A stretch of DNA of 64,000 bases from Sinorhizobium alkalisoli (GTDB taxonomy: Bacteria; Pseudomonadota; Alphaproteobacteria; Rhizobiales; Rhizobiaceae): assembly GCF_008932245.1 (NCBI RefSeq), contig NZ_CP034910.1, positions 1,364,001 to 1,428,000 of the forward strand. The letters are read 5' to 3'. Below the pieces are notes generated by a model, which worked only from the letters and a program-made list of their open reading frames with translations, was not told where the DNA came from and searched no databases. Shown piece after piece: positions 51,896 through 61,133 of the stretch. The position numbers and the translations under genes were made by a program. How positions within the stretch are numbered: position 1 is the first letter of the stretch; each line of letters starts with the position of its first letter.

Positions 51896-52372
51896 ATGAA
51901 GCTCGACCGGATCGACATAAAAATTCTCTACGAATTGCAGAAGAATGGCCGCATCACCAATGTGGAGCTTGCCGAACTGGTCAACCTCTCGCCGAGCCCG
52001 TGCCTGATGAGGGTGAAGAAACTGCAGTCAGAGGGTTATATTGAGGGCTATTCCGCGCAGATCAATGTGGGCAAGCTTGGCCAGACGTTGACCGTCTTTA
52101 CCGAAATCACGCTGAAGAACCATCGGCAGATCGACTTCGCCCGTTTCCTGGCGGCAATCGAGAAGGTCGACCAGGTGATCGAGTGCCATTTGGTTTCGGG
52201 CGGCTATGACTATCTGGTGAAATTCGTCGCCGCCGGCATCGGCGAATACCAGACCATCATGGAGCGTCTGACCGATATGGATGTCGGCATCGACAAATAT
52301 TTCAGCTTCGTCGTGCTGAAGTCGCCCATCGTCAAGGCGCACATGCCGCTGACCAGCCTGTTCCGGCTTTAG
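51896..52372 (+). CDS. Lrp/AsnC-family transcriptional regulator
   Basis: 158 residues. The N-terminal helix-turn-helix (DRIDIKILYELQKNGRITNV, LSPSPCLMRVKKL) and the C-terminal RAM/AsnC ligand domain (VIECHLVSGGYDYLVKF) are both complete. Divergent pairing of an Lrp regulator with a DadA-like oxidase is common, and the amino-acid substrate is usually the effector. GGAGG precedes ATG 51896. Confidence 0.92.
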   Translation: MKLDRIDIKILYELQKNGRITNVELAELVNLSPSPCLMRVKKLQSEGYIEGYSAQINVGKLGQTLTVFTEITLKNHRQIDFARFLAAIEKVDQVIECHLVSGGYDYLVKFVAAGIGEYQTIMERLTDMDVGIDKYFSFVVLKSPIVKAHMPLTSLFRL

Positions 52373-52889
52373 ATTCTCAGCTATTCCCTCTCCTCGGCAC
52401 CAAGGGTTTAACCCGAGGACCGGCCTATCCTGTAAGCAGTGTGAGGGCCGCCACGAGTTCCGCTCCGCCGCCGGTGATGGGTAGGAACCAGGACGAAAGT
52501 GACCAACCGAACGTGGCGCCTGGCGATCCGACCAGAACGCGTTTGGCCGAACAGCGAATGCTCAGGCGGCCGCGGGCGAAGCCGCGAAAGGCTGGGCACC
52601 TTCGAAGGGCCAGCCCAGCCATTCAAGCCCACATTTCTGACACACCTTGTGCCCTGCGCCGGTTTAAAATGGCGACAGGGTAGGGGAATGGCGCGGCCCG
52701 ATGTGGCTCATCGGGCACGTCATTCGACGCACACTGTCGCCATTTTCTACCGGCCCGCAGGTTGGATTGTGGAGGCTGTCTCCAGCGAAAACCGCTCAAT
52801 CGTAGAACGGGCTACGCTTTTCGCGGCTCTCGCCCGTATCCTGCTCGCCACAATCCAATACAGGGCGCAAGGAGTGTGAGAAATGCGGG
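52373..52889. other. Intergenic stretch without a supported gene
   Basis: 517 bases. It contains a dyad CCTCGG/CCGAGG around 52391-52420 that may end the lrp transcript, and a GGCTGGG/CCCAGCC hairpin near 52591-52622 with an internal CCTTCGAAGG palindrome. Short frames exist on both strands, but none has a ribosome site and a recognisable product. It may be an old intergenic repeat. Confidence 0.4.
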
Positions 52890-53192
52890 CTAGGCAAGCG
52901 AATGTTGACCGCCAGCGCCGGTTTTCCTCTCGAGCAGTCCATCCGCAACCGTCGACATGCCGGCATCTCGGCACGCGTCAATGAAGGCTTCACGCGCGAT
53001 GGCGACTGGCGTCATTCGGTTTAGAGCGCGACGGCAAGTTTGAACCGCCCGATTGTGTTTACTGCCTCGATGGATTGCCCAATCGCCCTCCAGGAAATCG
53101 AGCACGTCGTTGACAGAAGCGAACATCTGAGGCGGACCGTCCTTCATGCGGACGGTGACGGGCGTCATCCAGACCAATTCCGGGTTGAGCAT
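52890..53192 (-). CDS. DUF982 protein
   Basis: 100 residues. TPVTVRMKDGPPQMFASVND, VLDFLEGDWA, then RRALNRMTPVAIAREAFIDA and CRDAG is the pattern of DUF982, a small family found almost only in rhizobia and relatives, often in many paralogues. GGAGG lies just before ATG 53192. It stands alone between gene-poor stretches. Function unknown. Confidence 0.85.
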   Translation of the reverse strand: MLNPELVWMTPVTVRMKDGPPQMFASVNDVLDFLEGDWAIHRGSKHNRAVQTCRRALNRMTPVAIAREAFIDACRDAGMSTVADGLLERKTGAGGQHSLA

Positions 53193-53581
53193 GATGTCCT
53201 CCTTTCGCATACACACCGGATGAAAAAGAAGTGAAAGAAATATCGGTGACCGCGGAGGGAATTTCAAGACTTCCACGATCCTCCGTATGCTTGAGGTCGA
53301 CCTACCATTCGAGCCATGAAGCTCGGATTAAGATTTGGACCCGATCCGCAGATCACCATACCGGCCAGCGGCTTCTGATAGGTCGCACACAAAGGCCTGA
53401 CAGAAGACCGCACTCGATCACACGTTCAAAAGGTCAGAAACTACTTGGATAAAGGGCGGCAACCTCAGAAGGATACATGCAGTAGAGCGGCATTCGCTCA
53501 CGTATGTTCGCGCTACCGCTCTGTCCGTTTTTTTGCCGCATCTGTGCGACGTCAGGTGATTCCACCTGCCTGCAAAACGCT
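53193..53581. other. Intergenic stretch upstream of DUF982
   Basis: 389 bases without a supported gene. It must contain the DUF982 promoter on the minus strand. A weak hairpin (AGAGCGG 53484-53490, CCGCTCT 53516-53522, 25-base loop) lies close to the end of the Dpp operon. Confidence 0.4.
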
Positions 53582-55234
53582 CTAACGCCGGCAATAGGCC
53601 CGTACAAGTTCCGGGTCCTGCTCGAGCCCGTCAAGCCAGGTCGGGTCGAGTTTCGGCACGGACGAGAAAAGCAATTGCGAATAGGGGTGCTGTGGCGCCT
53701 TCACCTTGGCGGGAGTGATTTCCTCGACCTTTTTTCCACCATACATGACGACAATCTCGTCGCAGATTGCCTCCACCACGGAAAGATCGTGGCTGATGAA
53801 GACGTAGGAAAGGCCGAGTTCGCGCTGTAGTTCCTTCAGCAACTCGATGACCGCGGCGGCAACCACGGTGTCGAGTGCCGAGGTGATCTCGTCGCAGAGG
53901 ATCAGCTTCGGATCGGCCGCGAGCGCCCTTGCGAAGTTCACGCGCTGCTTCTGGCCGCCGGACAGCTCGCGCGGTTGGCGATGGCGCAGGTTGCGTGGCA
54001 GGCGCACCATGTCGAGCAACTGGTCGATGCGGGCGCTTCGCGCCTTTGCGCCCATGCCATGGTAGAAGGTCAGCGGTCGCGCAAGTATTTCCTCGACGGA
54101 CTTTGCCGGGTTGAGCGCGGTGTCGGCGTATTGGAAAACGATCTGCATCTCGCGCAACTGTTCGCGCGAGCGCTGGCGGGCGCTTTGGTCGAGCGTAACC
54201 CCATCGAAGACGATGTTGCCCGCTGCCGCCGGCAGGATGCCGGCGATGGCGCGGGCAAGCGTGGACTTGCCACAACCGGACTCGCCGATAATGCCAAGAT
54301 TACGGCCCTTCTCGACCTTGAGGCTGACATTCTCGACCGCACGGACGAGCGGCAGGCCGTCAGCCTGTATCTGTCCATAGCCCGCAACGAGGCCGTCGAT
54401 CTCGAGGAGCGGTGCCGGAGCGGTAGCCGGTTGGGCGGCCTGGCGCGGTTTCGGCTCGAAGGCGGAGAGCAGTTCGCGCGTATAGGGATGTTTGGCGTTC
54501 GAGAGGATGTCTTCGGTGGTGCCGGCTTCCTGGACCTCGCCGCCCTTGAGGACAACGATACGGTCGGCGATCTGGGCAACGACAGCAAGATCGTGCGAGA
54601 CATAGACGCCGCCGATGCCTCCCTGCTTCATGACCGACTTGAAGGCCCGTAACACCTCGATCTGCGTCGTCACGTCAAGGGCAGTCGTCGGCTCGTCGAA
54701 GATGACAAGTTTGGGATTGCCGATGAGTGCCATGGCGGCGGAAAGGCGCTGCAATTGTCCACCGGACACCTGGTGCGGATAACGGCTGCCGATCGTCTCC
54801 GGCTCCGGCAAGGACAGGGCCCGGAAAAGATCCACCGCGCGGCTGCGCGCCTCCTCCGGCGGCATGAGCCCATGGATACGGGTGACCTCGATCACCTGGT
54901 CCATGATGGTGGCGGCCGGGTTGAAAGCAGCGGCGGCGGATTGCGGCACATAGGCAACCTCAGTGCCGCGGACCTTTGCACGCTGCTTTTCGGAGAGTGT
55001 GATCATGTCCCTGCCGGCGAGCGACACGCGGCCCCCGGCGATGCGGCAGCCCGGGCGGGCATAGCCCATCAGCGTTAGCGCGATCGTCGTCTTGCCCGAG
55101 CCGCTCTCACCGATCAGGGCAACAATCTCACCCTCGGCGATATCGATGCTGACGCCCTTGATGATCTCGACGCGGCGGCCGGAATCGGTGGTGGCTTCGA
55201 CTTTGAGGTCGCGGATTTCTACGAGCTTGGCCAT
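53582..55234 (-). CDS. Dipeptide/oligopeptide-type ABC transporter, fused double ATPase (DppD-DppF)
   Basis: 550 residues with two complete ATPase domains. The first has Walker A GESGSGKTT, signature VSGGQLQR and Walker B IFDEPTTALD; the second has GESGCGKST, LSGGQKQR and LCDEITSALD. In most Dpp/Opp systems these are two proteins; here one gene supplies both halves, as in GsiA/YejF-type transporters. The start ATG 55234 overlaps the stop of the upstream permease gene. It powers import through the two adjacent permeases. Confidence 0.92.
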   Translation of the reverse strand: MAKLVEIRDLKVEATTDSGRRVEIIKGVSIDIAEGEIVALIGESGSGKTTIALTLMGYARPGCRIAGGRVSLAGRDMITLSEKQRAKVRGTEVAYVPQSAAAAFNPAATIMDQVIEVTRIHGLMPPEEARSRAVDLFRALSLPEPETIGSRYPHQVSGGQLQRLSAAMALIGNPKLVIFDEPTTALDVTTQIEVLRAFKSVMKQGGIGGVYVSHDLAVVAQIADRIVVLKGGEVQEAGTTEDILSNAKHPYTRELLSAFEPKPRQAAQPATAPAPLLEIDGLVAGYGQIQADGLPLVRAVENVSLKVEKGRNLGIIGESGCGKSTLARAIAGILPAAAGNIVFDGVTLDQSARQRSREQLREMQIVFQYADTALNPAKSVEEILARPLTFYHGMGAKARSARIDQLLDMVRLPRNLRHRQPRELSGGQKQRVNFARALAADPKLILCDEITSALDTVVAAAVIELLKELQRELGLSYVFISHDLSVVEAICDEIVVMYGGKKVEEITPAKVKAPQHPYSQLLFSSVPKLDPTWLDGLEQDPELVRAYCRR

Positions 55235-56097
55235 CATTCGCTCCGATCGCGGATCTTCTTGGGCAGGTTGTCGATCAGCAGATTGACGCTGATCGTGAGG
55301 CTGGCGATTGCAAAGGAGGGTGCCATCACCGCCGGTGCGCCGAAGGGCAGGCCGCCGATGTTTTCGCGCACCAGCGCTCCCCAGTCGGCATAGGGCGGCT
55401 GCACGCCGAGGCCGAGGAAGGAGAGGCCGGAGAGCAGGAGCACGATGAACACGAAGCGGATGCCGAAATCCGCCAGTACCGGCCCGACGATGTTGGGCAG
55501 GATCTCCGAGCGGATGAGATACCAGGTGCTTTCACCGCGGATACGGGCGACCGTGACGAAATCCATGGCATTGATATTCACCGCAAGTGCCCGGGCGAAG
55601 CGATAGGAACCCGGAATGTAGATCACCGACAGGGTCAGGATCAGCACGGGGATGGAAGAGCCGACAGCGGCGACAACCACGAGGCCGAAGAGCTTGCTCG
55701 GTATGGAGTTGAGCGCGTCGAGGAAACGGCTCAGCACGGTGTCGAGCCAGCCACCGGCGACCGCCGCGATCATGCCGAGCACGACGCCGCTGAAGCAGGC
55801 GATCGTCACCGCGGCGAGCGAAATGCCAACGGTATAACGGGCGCCCATCAGGATCCGCGAAAACATGTCGCGCCCGAGATAGTCGGAGCCCAGCCAGAAG
55901 TCGGCGCTCATCGGACCGAAGTAGTCGAGGTCGACGATCTCGCCGACCGGGTAGGGGATGATCAGCGGTGCGAAGATCGCAACGATCGCCCAGAAGAGGA
56001 TGACCGAAAGACCGATCATGCCGACGATGTTGAAGCGGTATCCAAACCGGGATCCGGTCATCCGCTCGGAAGTGGTCTCGGAACTGGTCATGGTCAT
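55234..56097 (-). CDS. Dpp/Opp-type ABC transporter permease, DppC type
   Basis: 287 residues. The N-terminal first helix and the DppC-specific extension (SDYLGRDMFSRILMGARYTV) precede five more helices with the EAA-like loop ARIRGESTWYLIRSEILPNI. It overlaps both neighbours by 4 bases, so the transporter genes are translationally coupled. Confidence 0.9.
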   Translation of the reverse strand: MTMTSSETTSERMTGSRFGYRFNIVGMIGLSVILFWAIVAIFAPLIIPYPVGEIVDLDYFGPMSADFWLGSDYLGRDMFSRILMGARYTVGISLAAVTIACFSGVVLGMIAAVAGGWLDTVLSRFLDALNSIPSKLFGLVVVAAVGSSIPVLILTLSVIYIPGSYRFARALAVNINAMDFVTVARIRGESTWYLIRSEILPNIVGPVLADFGIRFVFIVLLLSGLSFLGLGVQPPYADWGALVRENIGGLPFGAPAVMAPSFAIASLTISVNLLIDNLPKKIRDRSE

Positions 56098-57044
56098 CGG
56101 AGCCTCGGATTGGAAAGGATGGCGATGATGTCGGCCGTCGTGATCAGGAGCAGGTAGCCGAGGCAGAAGATCATGGCGCAGCTCTGGATCAGCGGCAGGT
56201 CGCGGGTCGCCACGGCGTCGACCATCAGTTTGGCGATGCCCGGATAGTTGAAGATCGTCTCGACGATGATGACGCCGCCGAGGAGATAGGAAAGCGAAAG
56301 GGCAACCGCATTGACGATCGGCCCCAATGCGTTCGGAAGTGCATGGCGCAGCACCATTCGCGGGCGAGAGGCGCCCTTGAGCAGAGCCATCTCGACATAG
56401 GGCGTATTCAGCGTCTCGATCACCGCCGCCCGCGTCATCCGGATCATCTGAGCCGAGACACCGAAGGTCAGCGTGATCACCGGCATCGCATAGATGCGCA
56501 GCATATCGGAAAGGCTATGGATCTCGTTGGCGAAGGAGAGCGCCGGAAGCCATTTCAGATAGACTGCGAAGATCAGTACGGCGGAGGTCGCGATCATGAA
56601 TTCCGGCACGGAGATAACGCCGATCGTCATCACAGTGACAATGCGATCGTATAGCGAGCCGCGCAGCATCGCGGCGCTGACGCCGAGTGTCAACGCGATC
56701 GGCACCGAGAAGAGCGCGGTGACGCCCGCAAGCTTCAAGGTATTGATGAAGCGCCCGCCGATCAGATCGGCAACCGGCATCTCGTTGGCGTAGGAGGTGC
56801 CGAGATCGCCCTGCAGAAGACCGACGATCCAGCGCAGGAAGCGGAAGATCGCCGGATCGTCGAGATGCATGGCCTTGCGCAGGCCCTCGACGGCCTCCGG
56901 CGTGGCAGCTTGGCCGAGCAGGATGGTTGCCGTGTCGCCTGGCAGCAGCGTCGTCGCGAAGAAGACGGCGAACGAGACGATCACCAGCGTGATCAGGGCA
57001 ATGAGCAATCTGCTCAGGACAAGGGAAAGAACCCGGTTGTTCAC
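56094..57044 (-). CDS. Dpp/Opp-type ABC transporter permease, DppB type
   Basis: 316 residues with six helices. DppB features are LPGDTATILLGQAATPE near the N-terminus, DLGTSYANEMPV, and the EAA loop ALLKGASRPRMVLRHALPNA. The frame is open far upstream, but GTG 57044 follows AAGGGAA at good spacing and begins VNNRVLSLVLSRLL, the expected first helix; ATG 57062 lacks a ribosome site. It follows the binding-protein gene after about 80 bases. Confidence 0.88.
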   Translation of the reverse strand: MNNRVLSLVLSRLLIALITLVIVSFAVFFATTLLPGDTATILLGQAATPEAVEGLRKAMHLDDPAIFRFLRWIVGLLQGDLGTSYANEMPVADLIGGRFINTLKLAGVTALFSVPIALTLGVSAAMLRGSLYDRIVTVMTIGVISVPEFMIATSAVLIFAVYLKWLPALSFANEIHSLSDMLRIYAMPVITLTFGVSAQMIRMTRAAVIETLNTPYVEMALLKGASRPRMVLRHALPNALGPIVNAVALSLSYLLGGVIIVETIFNYPGIAKLMVDAVATRDLPLIQSCAMIFCLGYLLLITTADIIAILSNPRLR

Positions 57045-57124
57045 GCGTGTTCCCTTTCGCATAAGGCTAAAATCCGTGGGGTAGGCTGCAGCGGTGCAGC
57101 TGCAGCCCGACCCTTTTCCATTCT

Positions 57125-58735
57125 TCAGGCTTCGAGCCAGACATACTCCGCGAAGGCATAGCCCATCTGCCCACCAAGCGGGTTCGGTTCCAGGCCCTTG
57201 AGCTTGGCCGTGAGCGCATCGACGTTGGAGATGTAGGCCGGGATGATGGCCCCGGCTTCGTTGGAGACCATCACCTGCATCTCGTTGTAGATCTCCCTGC
57301 GCTTCTCCTGGTCGAGCAAGCCGCGCGCCTCGATCAGCATCTTGTCGAATTTCTCCGATTTGTATTGGCTCTCGTTCCAGGGAGCACTGGAGGCGTACAG
57401 CAGCGAGAACAGGATGTCCGGCGTCGGACGCGGGTTGATGTTGCCGAAATGAACCGGCGCCTTGAGCCAGTAATTGTCCCAATACCCGTCCGAAGGCACG
57501 CGCTGGACATCAAGCTTCAGGCCGATCTCGGCCGCGGAAGCCTGAATGATCATTGCCATATCGATGGAGGCGGTGGCCGCTTCGGAAGCAACCACTGGGA
57601 TTGATTGGCCGAACACGCCGGCCTTCTCGAAGTGGAATTTCGCCTTTTCCGGATCGAAGGCCCGCGGCTTCAGGTCGGCATTGTGATAGAAGTTGGCCGG
57701 CGAGACCGGCTGGTCATTGCCGAGCTCGCCGAGGCCGCGGAGCGCCGATTTGACGATCTGCTCGCGGTTGACGAGGGACTTCATGCCCTCGACGAAATCG
57801 CGCTTGCTGCCGGGCTCCATGTCCAGGCGCATGTTGAGATTCGTGTAGTTGCCTGAAGTCGACTTGGAGAGCACGAAGCCGTCACCCTGGCTCTCGACAA
57901 GGCGCATTGAACGCGGATTGATCGTGGCTGCCAGGTGGATGTCGCCGGACAAGAGCGCATTGACGCGCGAGCTGTCGTCGCTGATCGCGAAATACTCGAA
58001 GGAATCGACGTGCGGGCCGGACTTCCAGTAGTTTTTGTTCTTGACGCCGATCGAGCGCACACCCGGCTCGAAGAGCTCCCTGACGAAGGCGCCGGTGCCG
58101 TTCCCCTTTGAGAAGTCGGTGGTGCCATCGGCGACGATCATGAAGTGGTGCAGCGACAGGATCGTCGGCAGGTCGGCGTTCGGGTCGGCAAGGGTGATCT
58201 CGACGGTCTGCTTGTCGATCGCTTTGAAGCCGGTCATCTGCGCGGCGATCTTCGCAACCTTGGAACCGACCGACGGGTCGAGATGGCGCTTCAGCGAGAA
58301 GATCACGTCGTCAGCGGTGAGCGGCTTGCCGTCATGGAAGGTGATGTCGCTTTTCAGTTTGACGGTCCAGGTCTGGGCATCCTTGGTCTCGATTGCTTCG
58401 GCAAGCTCCATCTGCGGCGTGCCGGACTTATCGAGGAAGGTGAGGCGGTTGTAGAAGGAGCAGCAGCGGACGTAGTCGGTCGAGAGCGATGCCTTGGCCG
58501 GGTCGAGCGTGTCGGCGGTCGAGGACGACCATCCGGCAGCCTTCAGCGTGCCGCCGGCGACCGGCGTCGCGGCAACCGCCTGACCGGCGCGGCCGAGCAG
58601 GACGCCGCCGGCCGACATGGCGACGCCGCCCGCAAGCAGCATCTGCAACAGTTCGCGGCGTGTGGCGCCACGACGGATGGCGGTTTCGACCATGGCGTCG
58701 TCCGACCTGGTCCAGTTGGTGATCTTGTCTGTCAT
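57125..58735 (-). CDS. Dpp/Opp-type ABC transporter substrate-binding protein
   Basis: 536 residues, SBP family 5. A Tat-like signal (ATRRELLQMLLAGG followed by VAMSAGGVLLG) suggests folding before export. The body shows the family blocks DITFHDGKPLTADDVIFSLKR and NYTNLNMRLD. AAGGGGAA precedes ATG 58735. It is the specificity subunit of the following permeases and ATPase. With transaminase and FAD-oxidase genes around it, an amino compound or small peptide is more likely than a sugar; the true ligand is unknown. Confidence 0.88.
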   Translation of the reverse strand: MTDKITNWTRSDDAMVETAIRRGATRRELLQMLLAGGVAMSAGGVLLGRAGQAVAATPVAGGTLKAAGWSSSTADTLDPAKASLSTDYVRCCSFYNRLTFLDKSGTPQMELAEAIETKDAQTWTVKLKSDITFHDGKPLTADDVIFSLKRHLDPSVGSKVAKIAAQMTGFKAIDKQTVEITLADPNADLPTILSLHHFMIVADGTTDFSKGNGTGAFVRELFEPGVRSIGVKNKNYWKSGPHVDSFEYFAISDDSSRVNALLSGDIHLAATINPRSMRLVESQGDGFVLSKSTSGNYTNLNMRLDMEPGSKRDFVEGMKSLVNREQIVKSALRGLGELGNDQPVSPANFYHNADLKPRAFDPEKAKFHFEKAGVFGQSIPVVASEAATASIDMAMIIQASAAEIGLKLDVQRVPSDGYWDNYWLKAPVHFGNINPRPTPDILFSLLYASSAPWNESQYKSEKFDKMLIEARGLLDQEKRREIYNEMQVMVSNEAGAIIPAYISNVDALTAKLKGLEPNPLGGQMGYAFAEYVWLEA

Positions 58736-58802
58736 GACATTCCCCTTCTCAATTGGCGGGCTGCCCTTCTCTTGTGGGCTTCGACCCGATCCGTTGAATG
58801 GA

Positions 58803-59513
58803 TCACTTGCGTTCTTCAGCCACGGCGTCGGCGAGGGCTGCCATCGAGGTGAAGTGATAGTCCGGCTTCGTGAATTCGGCTGGCTCGATGGTGCCGCCGT
58901 AGCCCTTCTGGGCATGGCGGCGCTCGATCCAGCAATTGGTCATGCCGAGCTCCCGCGAGATGCCGATGTCGTGATACTGGCTCTGGGCGACATGCAGGAT
59001 GTCGTCCTTGGAATGGCCTTCGGACGCGACGAAGTCGAACACCTTTTCAAAGAAGGCGGGGTCCGGCTTTTCGGTGCCGGTGTCGTCCGCGGTGAAGGCG
59101 GCGTAAAAGGGGTTACCGAGCTCGCGCGCGAAACACTCGAAGGCCCAGCGGCGGGCGTTGGTCATGGCGATGAGCCGGTAATCCTTCGCAAGCCGCGCCA
59201 GGGCATCGGCGCTGTCCGCGAAGCCTTTCCAGTTCCTTGCCGAGTCCCGCAGGCGCTCGCCATAGCTTCGGTCTGCTGGCAGGCCAAGCTTCGGCGCGAT
59301 CTGGAGGTAGACCCGCACGAGATCGTCGGGAAAGAGGTCCGCGTCCTCGGAATAGCGGGCGGCGCGATAGAGCGTCAGCGCCTCTTCGCCGTCGATATCG
59401 ACGCCCGCCTCGGCCGCGATGCCGGCGAGGCAGTCCTTGAGGCCGCTCTCGAAGTCGATCAGCGTGCCGACTACGTCGAAGGTCATATATTTGAATTCCG
59501 GAAGGCTCTTCAA
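58803..59513 (-). CDS. Haloacid dehalogenase-like hydrolase, type II (first)
   Basis: About 236 residues. The nucleophile motif is FDVVGTLIDFE, followed by the motif II region IAMTNARRW, K of motif III in TGTEKPDPAFF and the C-terminal HVAQSQYHDIGISRELGM. The last pattern (H-V-A-Q-S-x-x-H-D) is typical of type II 2-haloacid-dehalogenase-like proteins. TTG 59513 has GGGGA 6 bases upstream and matches family N-termini; ATG 59486 lies inside the first strand and is less likely. It lies 67 bases upstream of the binding-protein gene. Confidence 0.8.
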   Translation of the reverse strand: MKSLPEFKYMTFDVVGTLIDFESGLKDCLAGIAAEAGVDIDGEEALTLYRAARYSEDADLFPDDLVRVYLQIAPKLGLPADRSYGERLRDSARNWKGFADSADALARLAKDYRLIAMTNARRWAFECFARELGNPFYAAFTADDTGTEKPDPAFFEKVFDFVASEGHSKDDILHVAQSQYHDIGISRELGMTNCWIERRHAQKGYGGTIEPAEFTKPDYHFTSMAALADAVAEERK

Positions 59514-59742
59514 CTTCAGTCCCCAGTTTTCGGGCTCACAAGGAGCGGCTTGATGGAAGAAGAATATTCTGTTCCCGTCGCGGGATCTCCGCCCCGCCGA
59601 TCGACGACCGCATTTACTGTAATGCCGCCATTTCGCGATTTCAGTTTGGCTGCTGTGCCGCGCGGAAGTTTCCGAAAAGATACGGTGACGCGGCACAAAA
59701 TTTCGAATATGTCCATTCCGCGAAATAAGCGGATGGTCGCTC

Positions 59743-61119
59743 TCAGGCCCTCACGGCCGCGCGTACGTCCGGGTCCGCCAAGGTCTCGTCCAGCACCTTC
59801 CGGGTGCGCTCGACGATGGCGTCGATGTCGGCGTCGGTGCAGCAGAGCGGCGGCGCATAGCCGAGGACGCCGTTGGCGAAGGCGCGGATGACGAGGCCGT
59901 TCTCCCAGGCGCGGTCGAAGATGCGCCGTGCCGGGTCGGCTGCGGCCGGCAACGGGGTCTTCTTCTCCTTGTCGGTTACGAGCTCAACGGCCGCCAGCAT
60001 GCCGCGGCCGCGGACATCGCCGACGAGCGGATGGTCCTTGAGGCCTTCAAGCCCCGCCATCAGCCGTGCGCCGGCTTTGCGGCCGTTGTCCAGCAACCCG
60101 TTCTCGTAGAGCTTCAGCACTTCAAGGCCGACCGCGGCGCTGACCGGATGGGCCGAATAGGTGTAGCCGTGGCCGACGGCTGCGGCACCGGCGCTGTCGG
60201 CGATCGTCTGGTAGATATGATCGCCCATGAAAACCGCGCCCATCGGCACGTAGCCGGAAGTCAAGCCCTTCGCCACGGTCATGAGGTCCGGAACGATCTC
60301 ATCTTCCTCGCAGGCAAAGAGCGGTCCGGTGCGGCCGAAGCCGGTGATCACCTCGTCGGCAACGAAGAGAATGCCGAGTTCATGGCAAAGATTGCGCATT
60401 GCCTTCATCCAGCCTTTGGGCGGTACCAGCACTCCGCCGGAGCCCTGGATCGGCTCGGCATAGAAGGCCGCGACCCGCTCGGAACCGATCTCCTCGACCT
60501 TGCGCCGCAGCGCTGCAAGCGACGCATCAATGATCGCCTGCGGATCGTCGCCGACCGGATTACGGTAAGCATAGTGCGATGGAATCTTGTGCTGCCAGTC
60601 AAAGGGTATGCCAAAGCCCGCATGGAACAAAGGCAAGGCCGTCAGGCCCGCACCAACCGTCGAGGAGCCGTGATAGCCCTGCTCGATGGAGATGAACTGG
60701 TCGCGCTGCGGTTCACCCCGGGCGATCCAGTAATAGCGGATAAACCGGATCGTGCTGTCGACCGCATCGGAGCCGCCGAGCGTGAAATAGACGTGGTCGA
60801 GATTGCCCGGCGCCCGTTCGGCGAGTTCCGAGGCAAGCCGGATCGCCGGCTCCGATCCGAGACCGAAATAGGCGGTCGCATAGGGCAGATCGCGCATCTG
60901 CCGCGTTGCCACCTCGACGATGCTCTCATGGCCGTAGCCGGCATTGACGCACCAGAGGCCGGCAAATCCGTCGATCAGCTGCTTGCCTGAAGCGTCGGTG
61001 ACTGTCGCACCTGAAGCCGAGGCGAGCACGCGCACGCCCAGCTTTTCATGGCCGCGATAGGAGGCGACCGGATGCACGAGATGAGCACGGTCCAGTTCGA
61101 TGAGGGAATTGCTGTACAT
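59743..61119 (-). CDS. Class III (omega) aminotransferase
   Basis: 458 residues. PLP lysine K284 (TVAKGLTSGY), cofactor aspartate in LFVADEVITGFGRTG, and the phosphate-binding GGSDAVDST loop are intact. Length and start (HPVASYRGHE) fit the aspartate-aminotransferase-family group that includes taurine, putrescine and beta-alanine:pyruvate transaminases. It begins 14 bases after the GNAT gene stop, so the two share a transcript. Exact amine unknown. Confidence 0.88.
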   Translation of the reverse strand: MYSNSLIELDRAHLVHPVASYRGHEKLGVRVLASASGATVTDASGKQLIDGFAGLWCVNAGYGHESIVEVATRQMRDLPYATAYFGLGSEPAIRLASELAERAPGNLDHVYFTLGGSDAVDSTIRFIRYYWIARGEPQRDQFISIEQGYHGSSTVGAGLTALPLFHAGFGIPFDWQHKIPSHYAYRNPVGDDPQAIIDASLAALRRKVEEIGSERVAAFYAEPIQGSGGVLVPPKGWMKAMRNLCHELGILFVADEVITGFGRTGPLFACEEDEIVPDLMTVAKGLTSGYVPMGAVFMGDHIYQTIADSAGAAAVGHGYTYSAHPVSAAVGLEVLKLYENGLLDNGRKAGARLMAGLEGLKDHPLVGDVRGRGMLAAVELVTDKEKKTPLPAAADPARRIFDRAWENGLVIRAFANGVLGYAPPLCCTDADIDAIVERTRKVLDETLADPDVRAAVRA

Positions 61120-61133
61120 GGGGACTCTCCGGG

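Noticed and set aside
52425-52622. 65-codon minus-strand frame (MAGLALRRCPAFRG...)
   Set aside because: No ribosome site and no recognisable family; the segment is rich in palindromes and is more likely an intergenic repeat.
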